Of a stretch of DNA of 64,000 bases, positions 34,808 through 43,689 are shown piece after piece. This DNA is from Anaerocolumna sp. (GTDB taxonomy: Bacteria; Bacillota; Clostridia; Lachnospirales; Lachnospiraceae), in contig JARBTX010000021.1 in the NCBI GenBank assembly GCA_029239975.1, positions 1 through 64,000 on the forward strand, in the 5' to 3' direction. A program made the position numbers and the translations under genes. The notes under the pieces were generated by a model. That model was not told the origin of the DNA. It searched no databases and saw nothing but the letters and a program-made list of their open reading frames with translations. The stretch's first letter is position 1; the number at the start of each line of letters is the position of its first letter.

Positions 34808-35008
34808 AATTATGTATTTGAACCAATGATGCAGGAAAGCGGTAAGCTTGCAAATAGTATGGATAACATGATTGGGACTGGAGAAGGCAGGGGAATTGGT
34901 TTGATGCTTACTTTGCCTGGAAAATTCTTGGTATTAATTGCATTCGTTTTAGGTAATCGAAAGAGTAAAAGTGCAATCGAGGTGGATAATTATGAACTTA
35001 AAGCTTAA
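34808..35008 (+). pseudogene. Remnant of the 3' end of an MFS transporter gene
   Basis: The frame NYVFEPMMQESGKLANSMDN, then GTGEGRGIGLMLTLPGKFLVLIAFVLG, resembles the last membrane helix and tail of drug-type MFS transporters, which commonly read GRGIGLM near the end. Only about 65 codons are left, fused 3' to tetR. The 3' part carries the ribosome site and first codons of the ABC permease. This suggests that an MFS gene next to tetR was deleted and replaced by the ABC genes. An expressed 78-residue peptide from the ATG at 34772 remains possible. Confidence 0.6.
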
Positions 35009-37346
35009 TATGTTGAAGAATGATTTCAAACGAAATCGTACTGGTAATATAGCATTACTATTGTTTATGACCTTTGCAGCTGGTCTTATTGTAGCTGCTA
35101 CTATCGTTGTGACTGGGCTTTTCACTTCTATAACCGGAATGTATCAAACCGCAAAGCCACCACATTTTTTACAGATGCATAAGGGAGAAATCAATCAGGA
35201 GACTATTGATAAATTTGTTTCATCCTACAAGGGTGTAACAGCATGGCAAACCGTACCTATGATTGATGTGTATGGTGATGATATTAAAATCATTGGAGAT
35301 GGATCATTTCGTCTATCTGATAGTAGGTTAGATATTAGTTTAGTAAAGCAGAATAAAGAGTATGATTTATTACTTGATAAAGACAGAAATATAGTACAGG
35401 TTAAACCTGGTGAAATTGGTATTCCGGTAATTCTACTGGATTCGTTTAAAATTAAACTAGGCGATAAAGTCGTATTAACCAACAATGGAGTAACCAAGGA
35501 ATTTATAGTGACTATGTATGTAAACGATGCTCAAATGAATTCCACACTTTGTTCTTCTACTAGAATGTTAATAAGCGATACAGACTTTAACGAACTTTTT
35601 GATAAAATTGGTGAAAAAGAATATCTGATTGAAGTGTATTTTACAGATTCATCTATGGCTTCTGATTTTCAGACAGCTTATGAAAATACAGATTTACCAC
35701 AGAATGGGCAGGCAGTTACTTACACTATCATAATTTTATTAAGTGCACTGGCAGACATTGTGATGTCACTGGTTTTAATTCTAGTAAGTATGTTACTTGA
35801 TATGATTGCTCTGATGTGTATTAAGTATACAGTAATGGCAGCTTTGGAAGAAGAAATCGGTGAAATTGGTACCATGAAAGCAATAGGAATGTCATATATA
35901 GATATTAGAAATTTGTATCTTACCAAATATAAAATGATGGTTGGAACAGGAATTGTAATCGGTTTTATTCTTGCACGAATCCTTTCCAGAGAATTTACCA
36001 AACATGTAAGCAAAACATTTGGCAATCAACCTGCATCATTTTTATCAGTTGTACTTCCAATTGCCTCTTGTCTCTTGGTTTATCTAATTACCATACATTA
36101 TTGTAAAAAGATACTAAAAAAATTAAAGCGTGTTACCGTTGTTGATGCATTGGTAACGGGAAAAGGTTTTAGTAAGAAAGAACGTGTAAGAGATGGACTT
36201 TCTAGGTCAATGAGATTGTCAGTTAATTTGTTACTAAGTGTTAGAGAGACAGTTCTAAACTTTAACGGATTTATGATTGTGTTCCTAGTTATGTTTATAG
36301 TTTCTGGGATTATGATAGTTCCAATGAATTTATTAAATACCATGAAATCCAAAGAATTTATATCCTATATGGGAAGTTCCATGGATGATATATTAATTGA
36401 GATTGACTCAGGAGAAAATCTTGCAAAAGGGCATGAAGCTTTAAATAATCTTCTATTGCAAGATACTGATATCAATGAGTTTAATGAATTTAAAAGAGTG
36501 CGTGTTCAAACAATAAATTCTGAAAATGAATTAATGAATATTCATATTGATACTGGAATTCATGCAGGTGTTGAACTTAAGTATTTATTAGGTAAGGCCC
36601 CAGTACAAAAAAATGAAATAGCTCTTTCAAAGTTAAATGCAGATGAGATAGGTAAAAGTATAGGCGATTATATACTGTTACGCTTTCGTGATAAACAAGC
36701 GAAATTCCTTATATCAGGAATTTATCAGGATGTGACAAGTGGTGGATATACGGCAAAATCAATCAATAATTTTGAAGGATTAGAGATAGAAAAATATCAA
36801 TATACCATTAATTTAATGGATAATGTAAATGCGAAAGAAAAAGCTGTCATATGGAGTGAGAAATTAGGTGGTGGTTTTGATATTCTACCAATGGAAGAAT
36901 TCATAAATCAGACTTTAGGTGGCGTTTCGAGACAGATAGAAGTTGCTACGACGGCAGTATTTGTAATCGGAATGATACTTATAGCTTTAATCGTAGTATT
37001 ATTTATGAAACTTAGATTGGTGAAAGATGTTTCACAAATAGCTGCCATGAAGGCAATAGGGTTTACAGATAATGATATTAGAAAGCAGTATCTTTATAAG
37101 ATAGGGATGGTTTCATTTATAGGAATTTGTGCTGGAACTTTTATTTCAAATATTCTCGGTGAAACAATAGTAAGTATGGCTTTTGGTATGATGGATCTAG
37201 GTATTACAAAAGTAACGTTCATTATAAATCCATTTATAGCTTATTTAATGGTACCATTGGTGCTGTTCATTGTTACATTAGTAATAACTTGGCATAGTTC
37301 AAGACAAATAAGAGACTATAATATTTTTTTTTTGATTAATGAATAG
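34992..37346 (+). CDS. FtsX/MacB-type ABC transporter permease
   Basis: This 784-residue permease has an N-terminal helix, a large extracytoplasmic stretch (about residues 45-230), three membrane helices with the FtsX coupling segment (EIGTMKAIGMSYIDIRNLYLTKY), a second extracytoplasmic part (about 480-640) and three more helices (VSQIAAMKAIGFTDNDI). This is the duplicated layout of BceB/MacB-like permeases. The start at 34992 has AGGTGG at good spacing, inside the MFS remnant. It pairs with the ATPase 70 bases downstream. It probably exports or removes an antimicrobial peptide or hydrophobic compound. Confidence 0.87.
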   Translation: MNLKLNMLKNDFKRNRTGNIALLLFMTFAAGLIVAATIVVTGLFTSITGMYQTAKPPHFLQMHKGEINQETIDKFVSSYKGVTAWQTVPMIDVYGDDIKIIGDGSFRLSDSRLDISLVKQNKEYDLLLDKDRNIVQVKPGEIGIPVILLDSFKIKLGDKVVLTNNGVTKEFIVTMYVNDAQMNSTLCSSTRMLISDTDFNELFDKIGEKEYLIEVYFTDSSMASDFQTAYENTDLPQNGQAVTYTIIILLSALADIVMSLVLILVSMLLDMIALMCIKYTVMAALEEEIGEIGTMKAIGMSYIDIRNLYLTKYKMMVGTGIVIGFILARILSREFTKHVSKTFGNQPASFLSVVLPIASCLLVYLITIHYCKKILKKLKRVTVVDALVTGKGFSKKERVRDGLSRSMRLSVNLLLSVRETVLNFNGFMIVFLVMFIVSGIMIVPMNLLNTMKSKEFISYMGSSMDDILIEIDSGENLAKGHEALNNLLLQDTDINEFNEFKRVRVQTINSENELMNIHIDTGIHAGVELKYLLGKAPVQKNEIALSKLNADEIGKSIGDYILLRFRDKQAKFLISGIYQDVTSGGYTAKSINNFEGLEIEKYQYTINLMDNVNAKEKAVIWSEKLGGGFDILPMEEFINQTLGGVSRQIEVATTAVFVIGMILIALIVVLFMKLRLVKDVSQIAAMKAIGFTDNDIRKQYLYKIGMVSFIGICAGTFISNILGETIVSMAFGMMDLGITKVTFIINPFIAYLMVPLVLFIVTLVITWHSSRQIRDYNIFFLINE

Positions 37347-37416
37347 TTTCAGTGTCGTAATAAGCCTATATGATATCTATATGAGACGAAAACATCTCAA
37401 ACTGGGAGGTTAAAAT

Positions 37417-38163
37417 ATGAAGGTAATTTTGCAAGCAAAAGGGTTGTGGAAGGAATTCGATGGGACACCAATACTTAAGGGCATTGACTTTTCTGTAAAT
37501 GAAGGTGAATTCATAGCAATCATGGGTCAGTCCGGTTCAGGTAAATCCACACTATTATATAATATAAGTGGCATGGATAGGGCAACAAAGGGTGTAATAC
37601 AGTTTCAAGGGGAAGATATCTTAAATCAAGATGATAATAAAATAAGTAACCTGCGTTTGACTAAAATGGGTTTTATATTCCAACAAGCGCATTTACTGAA
37701 AACACTATCAATACGTGACAACATTGTACTTCCAGGTTTTAAGGCACAAAGAAAAAGGAGAGAACAAATAAAAGAATTCGCAGAAGAACTAATGAAAAGA
37801 ACCGGAATTAATCAGATTGCAGATCATGACATCAAGAAAGTTTCTGGTGGACAGTTGCAACGTGCAGCAATCTGCAGGGCATTAATTAACCAGCCAGAAA
37901 TTTTATTTGGAGATGAACCAACGGGAGCCCTTAATTCTGGTGCAACGAAAGAAATCATGGATATCATTAATAAGATTAATGTTGATGGAACCACCGTAAT
38001 TTTAGTGACTCATGATGCGAAAGTAGCCGCTCGAGCAGATCGAGTGATATTTTTGGCAGACGGTAATATTACAGATGAAATTGTTTTAGGGAAGTTTAAG
38101 GAGAAGATGACAACGGATAGAGAAAAGAATATGTCAGAATGGCTTGTGAAGTTAGGATTTTAA
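37417..38163 (+). CDS. MacB/LolD-type ABC transporter ATPase
   Basis: This 248-residue ATPase has Walker A GQSGSGKST (about residues 36-44), Q-loop FIFQQAHLL, signature KVSGGQLQRAA and Walker B ILFGDEPTGAL, with the H-loop in LVTHD. These are features of the MacB/LolD group that works with FtsX-type permeases. An ACTGGGAGG ribosome site supports the start. It is the last gene of the tetR operon, followed by a terminator hairpin. Confidence 0.9.
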   Translation: MKVILQAKGLWKEFDGTPILKGIDFSVNEGEFIAIMGQSGSGKSTLLYNISGMDRATKGVIQFQGEDILNQDDNKISNLRLTKMGFIFQQAHLLKTLSIRDNIVLPGFKAQRKRREQIKEFAEELMKRTGINQIADHDIKKVSGGQLQRAAICRALINQPEILFGDEPTGALNSGATKEIMDIINKINVDGTTVILVTHDAKVAARADRVIFLADGNITDEIVLGKFKEKMTTDREKNMSEWLVKLGF

Positions 38164-38242
38164 GGAATATACGTTAGGTTAGATCAATTCTCAATTTAAA
38201 CAATGATTAGATAAACAATTTTGATTGAAAATGTATTTACGG

Positions 38243-38280
38243 GGCTGAATTCGGTTATAACTGGGTTTAGCCTTATCTTT
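38243..38280 (+). terminator. Terminator of the TetR-ABC operon
   Basis: A 14-bp stem (38243-38256 with 38259-38272) includes four G-U pairs and is followed by a T-rich tail (TTATCTTTATTT). It lies 80 bases after the ATPase stop. Confidence 0.7.
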
Positions 38281-38506
38281 ATTTAAATATAATGATATAT
38301 AAAAATTTTGTATATGTTATATAGAGATAGTTGGAATAATTTATAAAATCATTTGGTTATAAATGGTATTATATGTTATAATTAAGAAATTATAAAAATT
38401 TCAAGTAGTATATTAATACTTGAGTACAAGGAATAGGCAATAATAGTTAGACTATGGTAAATAAAAAGATACTTAAGTTAATGTAATTACATAGGGAGAG
38501 CGAAAA
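38281..38506. other. Intergenic stretch, no gene seen
   Basis: This AT-rich gap before the two-helix membrane protein contains no frame or repeat that I trust. A ribosome site (GGGAGAG) lies at its end. Confidence 0.4.
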
Positions 38507-38839
38507 ATGGAACTTATTAGGGGAAATCCAATTATTATAATTATTATTTCTATCATATACTCATTAATTTCACTTGTTATCATTTTATCAACAAGAGATT
38601 GGATTTTTTTATTTGTCATATTTAGTATTTTTTACAATTTAATATTTATGATTGTATTTTATATAGCATATAAGCGTAGTACGTTTGCTTTTATGTCACC
38701 TAAAAAATACAAGAAAGCAGAGATGATTTGTAAAAAAAATCAGAAACTATATGATTTATTAATTAGTATTGATAGTAATAATGATACTTTGAAGCCAGAA
38801 AACGCAATTGATAAAGCTATTGAAATTTTAAAAATGTAA
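38507..38839 (+). CDS. Small two-helix membrane protein
   Basis: This 110-residue protein has two hydrophobic segments (about residues 8-27 and 31-54), followed by a basic, helical cytoplasmic tail. A GGGAGAG ribosome site precedes the ATG. I do not recognise the family. Confidence 0.5.
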   Translation: MELIRGNPIIIIIISIIYSLISLVIILSTRDWIFLFVIFSIFYNLIFMIVFYIAYKRSTFAFMSPKKYKKAEMICKKNQKLYDLLISIDSNNDTLKPENAIDKAIEILKM

Positions 38840-38947
38840 TAGGAATGGCAGGGAATTTTTACAAAACGTTTTACTAATATTGTATATGACGATTACACGT
38901 ACAGACTTGATCTAGAATAATTCCTTAATGATAAGAGTGGGGTGCAT

Positions 38948-39112
38948 ATGGAACGATTTAATATAGATTGTCCTTGTAAGCGGATAAAGTGTGAAAGATA
39001 TGCTAAATGTGATGAATGTAGGGAACACCATAGGTTAAAGAAAAAATCATCACCTTATTGTGAAAAACTATTAAAAAAGGCAGAGAGAAAAGAGAGACAT
39101 GATAAAGTTTAA
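38948..39112 (+). CDS. Small cysteine-rich protein
   Basis: This 54-residue protein has CPC and CERYAKCDEC near the N-terminus and a further cysteine at SPYCEKL, followed by a basic tail. The arrangement resembles a small zinc-binding protein. A GTGGGG ribosome site lies at 38936-38942, and the stop is 27 bases before the QueG-like gene. The two may be one unit. Confidence 0.6.
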   Translation: MERFNIDCPCKRIKCERYAKCDECREHHRLKKKSSPYCEKLLKKAERKERHDKV

Positions 39113-39139
39113 GTATCTATAAAGTAATTAGGGGGAGTT

Positions 39140-39886
39140 ATGAATCAAGATATTAAACAATTGTTACTAGATAACGGTGCATCTATGGTAGGATATGCAA
39201 ATTTAACTGGATTATATAACGAAGTAGGTGTCAACGAACCAAAAAGTGAAGATTCTGTAACAGAATCTATAAATATCCCACAGTATCCAATTGGAATATC
39301 TATTGTACTTCCTTATCCCAAAGATGTGATAAAGAATATTAACGAAGCTCCAACCATGGATTATTATAATGAATATCATAGGTTGAATGCAAAATTAGAT
39401 GATTTGGCAATAATATGCGCTGATTACATAAATGAACGAGGGTTTCATGCTTATCCACAGACAGTTTCAAACACTAAGGAGTACGGTATATTTCGAACCA
39501 TAATGCCACATAAGACGGTTGCTGTGAATGCTGGACTTGGATGGATTGGTAAAAGTGCCTTATTTTTAACCAAAGAGTATGGGTCAGCGGTACGTTTAAC
39601 ATCTGTCCTTACAGATGCTCCTCTCGACTTTAATCAATCAATTCTACTATCAAAGTGTGGAGATTGCATGCTTTGTACAAATACCTGTCCTGGTAAAGCA
39701 ATTTCTGGACGTAACTGGAGTCCTGACCTTGATAGAGATGATTTTTTTAATGCTTTAGCATGCAGAAAGAAAGCAAGAGAGATTGCTGCTAAGTCATTAG
39801 ATAAGCAGATTACATTATGTGGTAAATGTATAGAAGTCTGTCCTTATACGAAAAAGTATATCGAGGCATTTACGATAGATAATTAA
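39140..39886 (+). CDS. QueG-like double 4Fe-4S protein
   Basis: This 248-residue protein resembles epoxyqueuosine-reductase-like proteins. It has the internal segment AVNAGLGWIGKSALFLTKEYGSAVRLTSVLTD and two ferredoxin clusters (CGDCMLCTNTCPGKAI and CGKCIEVCPYT). It is shorter than QueG and has no HEAT domain. This group is usually annotated as reductase-like with unknown substrate. The ribosome site is AGGGGGAG. It probably acts in the cytoplasm as a redox enzyme. Confidence 0.82.
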   Translation: MNQDIKQLLLDNGASMVGYANLTGLYNEVGVNEPKSEDSVTESINIPQYPIGISIVLPYPKDVIKNINEAPTMDYYNEYHRLNAKLDDLAIICADYINERGFHAYPQTVSNTKEYGIFRTIMPHKTVAVNAGLGWIGKSALFLTKEYGSAVRLTSVLTDAPLDFNQSILLSKCGDCMLCTNTCPGKAISGRNWSPDLDRDDFFNALACRKKAREIAAKSLDKQITLCGKCIEVCPYTKKYIEAFTIDN

Positions 39887-39905
39887 ATACGGAGGATTTA
39901 TAAGG

Positions 39906-40091
39906 ATGAAACATGTAGCAGTTGGATTATTGATTTGTATTTTTTGGTACGTTTTTGTAGACATAAGTTTGGGCATATTTAATGCTGGTAATAACAATGA
40001 AATTGTATTTTCTATATTATATCTCTGTGTTATTGTGGGAGTTTCTACATCATTAATTCTTGATGAGTTAAAGAAGAAAAAAGACCAATAA
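39906..40091 (+). CDS. Small two-helix membrane protein
   Basis: This 61-residue protein has two hydrophobic segments and a KKKKDQ tail. A GGAGG ribosome site lies 12 bases before the ATG. It follows the QueG-like gene by 19 bases and is probably co-transcribed. Function unknown. Confidence 0.5.
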   Translation: MKHVAVGLLICIFWYVFVDISLGIFNAGNNNEIVFSILYLCVIVGVSTSLILDELKKKKDQ

Positions 40092-40174
40092 TCGATAATA
40101 TTGGTACAAATCACTACTCGTAATAAATTAGAAAATACTTAAGTGAATTGGAAGAAGGAAATTAGGAAATTAGA

Positions 40175-40723
40175 ATGAAAACATTAATATTTAATGGTTC
40201 ACCAAGAAAAAATGGTGATACAGTAAGTCTGATTAGAAAAGTAGTTGAAAAGTTAACTGGTGAATATAAAATTGTAAATACATACGATTGTGGAATTAAA
40301 CCATGTGTCGATTGTAGATATTGCTGGGAAAACGCTGGGTGTTGCATAAATGATGAGATGCAAGAAGTTTATACCTATATCGAGGAGTGCGATAATATTT
40401 TAATTGCATCACCTATCTATTTTTCTGAATTAACAGGGGCATTGTTAAATGTAGGAAGTCGTTTACAGACATATTTTTGTGCTAGATTTTTTAGAAAAGA
40501 AACCCCAATTGAAAAACCTAAAAAAGGTGCTGTAATTGTAATCGGTGGCGGGGATGGTAATATTAATAAACCTTATGATACAGCTTGTTGTTTACTTCAT
40601 CACATGAATGCTTATAATATTATGCCAGTTGTATTTAGTCATAATACAAATGACAAACCAGCATTAGAAGATTGTGCCGCTTTAACTGGAGTAAATAATA
40701 TTATAGAATTCTTTAATACATAA
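40175..40723 (+). CDS. Flavodoxin-like NAD(P)H-dependent FMN reductase
   Basis: This 182-residue flavoprotein has the FMN phosphate loop FNGSPRKNGDT (residues 6-16) and the second loop SPIYFSEL. In between is CGIKPCVDCRYCWENAGCC, a cysteine-rich segment like that of iron-sulfur flavoproteins. It probably reduces a quinone, nitro compound or metal ion. It stands next to the QueG-like redox gene, which suggests a shared redox context. The cluster ligand assignment is uncertain. Confidence 0.85.
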   Translation: MKTLIFNGSPRKNGDTVSLIRKVVEKLTGEYKIVNTYDCGIKPCVDCRYCWENAGCCINDEMQEVYTYIEECDNILIASPIYFSELTGALLNVGSRLQTYFCARFFRKETPIEKPKKGAVIVIGGGDGNINKPYDTACCLLHHMNAYNIMPVVFSHNTNDKPALEDCAALTGVNNIIEFFNT

Positions 40724-40820
40724 CCTAAGTGTTCAATCTAATTAGTGTTAGTACTTTATTCATAAATCAGTAACAATAGAATTTGCTTTACAGGCGAAAG
40801 TTATAAAGGAGATTATTCGA

Positions 40821-41060
40821 ATGGATTTTATAGTGTGGACCATAATTATAGTTCTAATACTTGTATATGAGTTTGTAGTATGTCCAAAGATTTGTAAACG
40901 GAAGATAAGTCGTTATATAACCAATCTTGGCGGTGAAATCATTAATATAGAAAGGCTTACTATAAGAGATTATCTTTATTGTGTTAATTATGTTTTGGAT
41001 AATAAAACGGAAAAGGCAATCGTACAATTTAATATCTTTTTTGAAGATACATGGAGATAG
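40821..41060 (+). CDS. Small membrane-anchored protein
   Basis: This 79-residue protein has an N-terminal hydrophobic segment (residues 3-20), then a short soluble part with several strands. An AAAGGAG ribosome site supports the ATG. It is one of four small membrane genes in a row; the family is unknown. Confidence 0.5.
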   Translation: MDFIVWTIIIVLILVYEFVVCPKICKRKISRYITNLGGEIINIERLTIRDYLYCVNYVLDNKTEKAIVQFNIFFEDTWR

Positions 41061-41097
41061 TAAGTAATATAATTCAACAGTTTAAGGGGAAAATTAG

Positions 41098-41391
41098 ATG
41101 AAAGAATTAAAAATGACTTATCAAAAAGGAAATTGGAATCATATAAATACAATTCTTACTTTTTTCTTATCATTTATCGTTGTTATTTTATCAGTACTTG
41201 GGTTGTTCAATTTCTTACCTTTGAAAATTACTAATAGTATTGTAATTCCAATACTAGGTATCATAACATTCATGAATGGTCTGAAATTATACAAGAAAAA
41301 TAAAAAATTAGGAATTATTTCAGTGCTTTGTGGGCTTGCTATCTTTGAATGTTGTATCTTTGTATTCCTATATAAAATTGGTGTATTTTAA
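41098..41391 (+). CDS. Small three-helix membrane protein
   Basis: This 97-residue protein begins with a soluble stretch (MKELKMTYQKGNWNHINT) and has three hydrophobic segments. A GGGGAAAA ribosome site precedes it. I cannot assign the family. It is separated by 37 bases from the gene before it. Confidence 0.5.
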   Translation: MKELKMTYQKGNWNHINTILTFFLSFIVVILSVLGLFNFLPLKITNSIVIPILGIITFMNGLKLYKKNKKLGIISVLCGLAIFECCIFVFLYKIGVF

Positions 41392-41449
41392 GTACTACAT
41401 ATAAACGGATTAGGCATATTCAACATAGGGAAAACATCAGGAGGTACAA

Positions 41450-42055
41450 ATGATATTTAAAGGGTTTAAATTCGGTATGCTGTTACAATTTGCAGTTGGA
41501 CCGATGTGTTGCATGGTTTTCAATACGTCTGCGTCGCATGGATTTTTGACAGCGGTAACACTTGTTATAGCAATAGCATTAGTTGATGGATTATACATAG
41601 CCTTGTCTGGACTTGGAGTCGCAGCAGTACTTAATAAAAACCAAGTTAAAATAAGTATCAAAGTCATTGGTTGTGTAGTCTTGGTGTTATTTGGTCTTAA
41701 TACGACATTAGGTGTATTTGATTATACATTTTTACCTAATATTGCAATATTTAAGGAAGTGAGTAGTAAAAATATCTTTATTCAAGGACTATTATTAACT
41801 GCATCCAATCCTTTGACTATTATTTTTTGGAGTGGGGTACTTTCTACACAGGTTATTGAAAAAGAGTTAAATAGAAAAGAAATCTTTCTTTTTGGTATTG
41901 GATGTGTTTTTTCAACACTAGCATTTTTAACTGTAGTTGCTTTCAGTGGAAGTATTTTAAGTACTTTTTTACCTGAAATAGTTATCTCTATTTTAAATTT
42001 TATAGTTGGTTTTTTACTTATATTTTTTGGAATAAAACTGCTATATAAAAAATAA
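41450..42055 (+). CDS. LysE/RhtB-family exporter
   Basis: This 201-residue protein has about six membrane helices and the N-terminal FGMLLQFAVGPMCCMVF, in which the family GPxxxxV motif is visible. A middle segment, LLLTASNPLTIIFWSGVL, has the NP pair usual for LysE exporters. It probably exports an amino acid or related compound. A CAGGAGG ribosome site is present. Confidence 0.82.
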   Translation: MIFKGFKFGMLLQFAVGPMCCMVFNTSASHGFLTAVTLVIAIALVDGLYIALSGLGVAAVLNKNQVKISIKVIGCVVLVLFGLNTTLGVFDYTFLPNIAIFKEVSSKNIFIQGLLLTASNPLTIIFWSGVLSTQVIEKELNRKEIFLFGIGCVFSTLAFLTVVAFSGSILSTFLPEIVISILNFIVGFLLIFFGIKLLYKK

Positions 42056-42184
42056 AAAGACTCATTGTAAAAGGTATAAACTATAATAAGTACATTAAAA
42101 GCTAATGGTATAATATATTACGGTATGGTGACGAATGAATAGTATTATTGTTATTTCACGATATAATAGAATTGGGGAGAATAA

Positions 42185-42634
42185 ATGAATAAAAAAATTT
42201 GTATCTATGTAAATATAATTTTATTGCTTTGGTTTTTCCTAGATATGGTAGGAGTGAATATAGGAACACATATGTTGGTTAGCAAAGCTTCCAAAGAAGA
42301 CGGTATATTCTTTATCGTTTACATAGCAGTACTTACAAGTTTCATCATAAAGGATAGAATTGGAAAATATTTATTAGGTGTTTGGCTTATTTTATGGTTC
42401 CTAGCTCAATTTTTTAGTCATTGGTATTATGCTATAATAGGAGCATCTGAAGAAAAACTACGGTATTTTAAAGACACGATTAAATTAGTAAAAAATACAG
42501 ACCGATATATACCAGATTTGTACCATATCGTTTTACATATATTAATTTTACTTGCTCTTGTTTGCTTGGTTTTATTATGGATAAAATCTAGAAAAGTTAA
42601 TCGGTTAGACACAAGAAAACGGGTAAATAAATGA
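42185..42634 (+). CDS. Hypothetical four-helix membrane protein
   Basis: This 149-residue protein has hydrophobic segments near residues 5-24, 38-55, 62-80 and 115-138. A GGGGAGA ribosome site precedes the ATG, and the next gene follows after 23 bases. Family unknown. Confidence 0.5.
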   Translation: MNKKICIYVNIILLLWFFLDMVGVNIGTHMLVSKASKEDGIFFIVYIAVLTSFIIKDRIGKYLLGVWLILWFLAQFFSHWYYAIIGASEEKLRYFKDTIKLVKNTDRYIPDLYHIVLHILILLALVCLVLLWIKSRKVNRLDTRKRVNK

Positions 42635-42657
42635 TTTAAGAAAATAGGAGATATAAC

Positions 42658-43479
42658 ATGTATTGTCCAAAATGCAAATATGAATATAGGGAAGGATTCT
42701 TGGTATGTTCAGATTGCCATGTACCTTTAGTAGATCATTTGACCAAAGAAGTATTAGTTGAAAAAACCGTAAAAGATACCGTAAAAATTGCTTCTGCTTC
42801 CAACGAAGTGGACGCTGGATTAATCATGAATTTACTCCTTAATAATAACATACCCTGCTTTAAGAAAAGTCTTGGAAGTGGCGGATATATGAATATATTC
42901 ATGGGATATTCTATCTTTGGCGAAGAGATATATGTTTCAGATTCGGATGCGAATAAAGCGAAAGCTCTATTAAATGAACTTACAGCTGAAATAGAAATTA
43001 CGAATGAAACAGATATAACAAATGGAATAGAAATAACCAACGGAACAGAAATAACCAACGAAACAAATATAACCAACGAAACAGATATAATAAACGGAAC
43101 AGAAATAACCAACGAAACAAATATAACCAACGAAACAGATTTAATAAACGGAACAGAAATAACCAATGAGACAAATATAACAAACGAAGCAGATATAACA
43201 AACGGTATGGATATTACAAACGGTACGGATATCACAAACGAAACTGATGTTAAAAATAATTTATCAAAAGAGAAAAGTATCACAATGAAACATGCGATAT
43301 CAGGACAAAATAATATAACAATTGAAAATGAATTCTTTGATGTGGATATCAAGGGTGATGATAATTCTTCATATAAAATACCATTTTATCGTCAACCACG
43401 TCTGATAGCTCGTATTATAATAATTATTTATATCGTTACATTTATATTGTCAGTAATAGTTAATCATTCATTTTTCTAA
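42658..43479 (+). CDS. Zinc-ribbon/DUF2007-like protein with hexapeptide repeats
   Basis: This 273-residue protein starts with a zinc ribbon (CPKC, then CSDC). It continues with a DUF2007-like signal-transduction domain (VKIASASNEVDAGLIMNLLLNNNIPCF, residues 42-108). Residues 113-197 are fourteen copies of a hexapeptide x-ITN-[EG]-T, with a higher-order 54-base period. A single membrane segment lies near the C-terminus (about 250-270). The repeat forms an unusual asparagine- and threonine-rich linker between the domain and the anchor. It could be a flexible stalk. An AGGAGA ribosome site precedes the ATG. Confidence 0.72.
   Translation: MYCPKCKYEYREGFLVCSDCHVPLVDHLTKEVLVEKTVKDTVKIASASNEVDAGLIMNLLLNNNIPCFKKSLGSGGYMNIFMGYSIFGEEIYVSDSDANKAKALLNELTAEIEITNETDITNGIEITNGTEITNETNITNETDIINGTEITNETNITNETDLINGTEITNETNITNEADITNGMDITNGTDITNETDVKNNLSKEKSITMKHAISGQNNITIENEFFDVDIKGDDNSSYKIPFYRQPRLIARIIIIIYIVTFILSVIVNHSFF
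42994..43248 (+). repeat. Coding hexapeptide repeat (18-bp unit, fourteen copies)
   Basis: The unit codes for ITNET or ITNGT plus one variable residue. A 54-base period (DIINGTEITNET-type block) is repeated nearly unchanged twice in the middle, which indicates recent expansion. Confidence 0.9.
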
Positions 43480-43532
43480 TATATAACCCTCAGAGATACT
43501 TATACCAGTTATTGAATAATGTTTAAATCAAT

Positions 43533-43577
43533 AAAACTTGTAAAAGTCATAAGAATATGACTGGTACGAGTTTTTTT
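43533..43577 (+). terminator. Two-stage hairpin terminator
   Basis: AAAACTTGTA pairs with TACGAGTTTT, with an inner GTCATA/TATGAC stem, followed by a T-run (43571-43577). It closes the zinc-ribbon protein transcript. Confidence 0.85.
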
Positions 43578-43689
43578 ATTTATTAAACTAGGTATTATCA
43601 TATAATAATTACTTGTAAGACGAAAGAAATGTAAACTATATCATATAATTATAATAATGTATTCCCAAAGGCATAGGGGGAATGTGATC

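Noticed and set aside
34772-35008. Independent 78-residue small gene after tetR
   Set aside because: The sequence resembles the end of an MFS transporter and begins within tetR, so it is treated as a remnant.
42998-43201. Minus-strand frames across the hexapeptide repeats
   Set aside because: They are mirror translations of the coding repeat in the zinc-ribbon protein gene.
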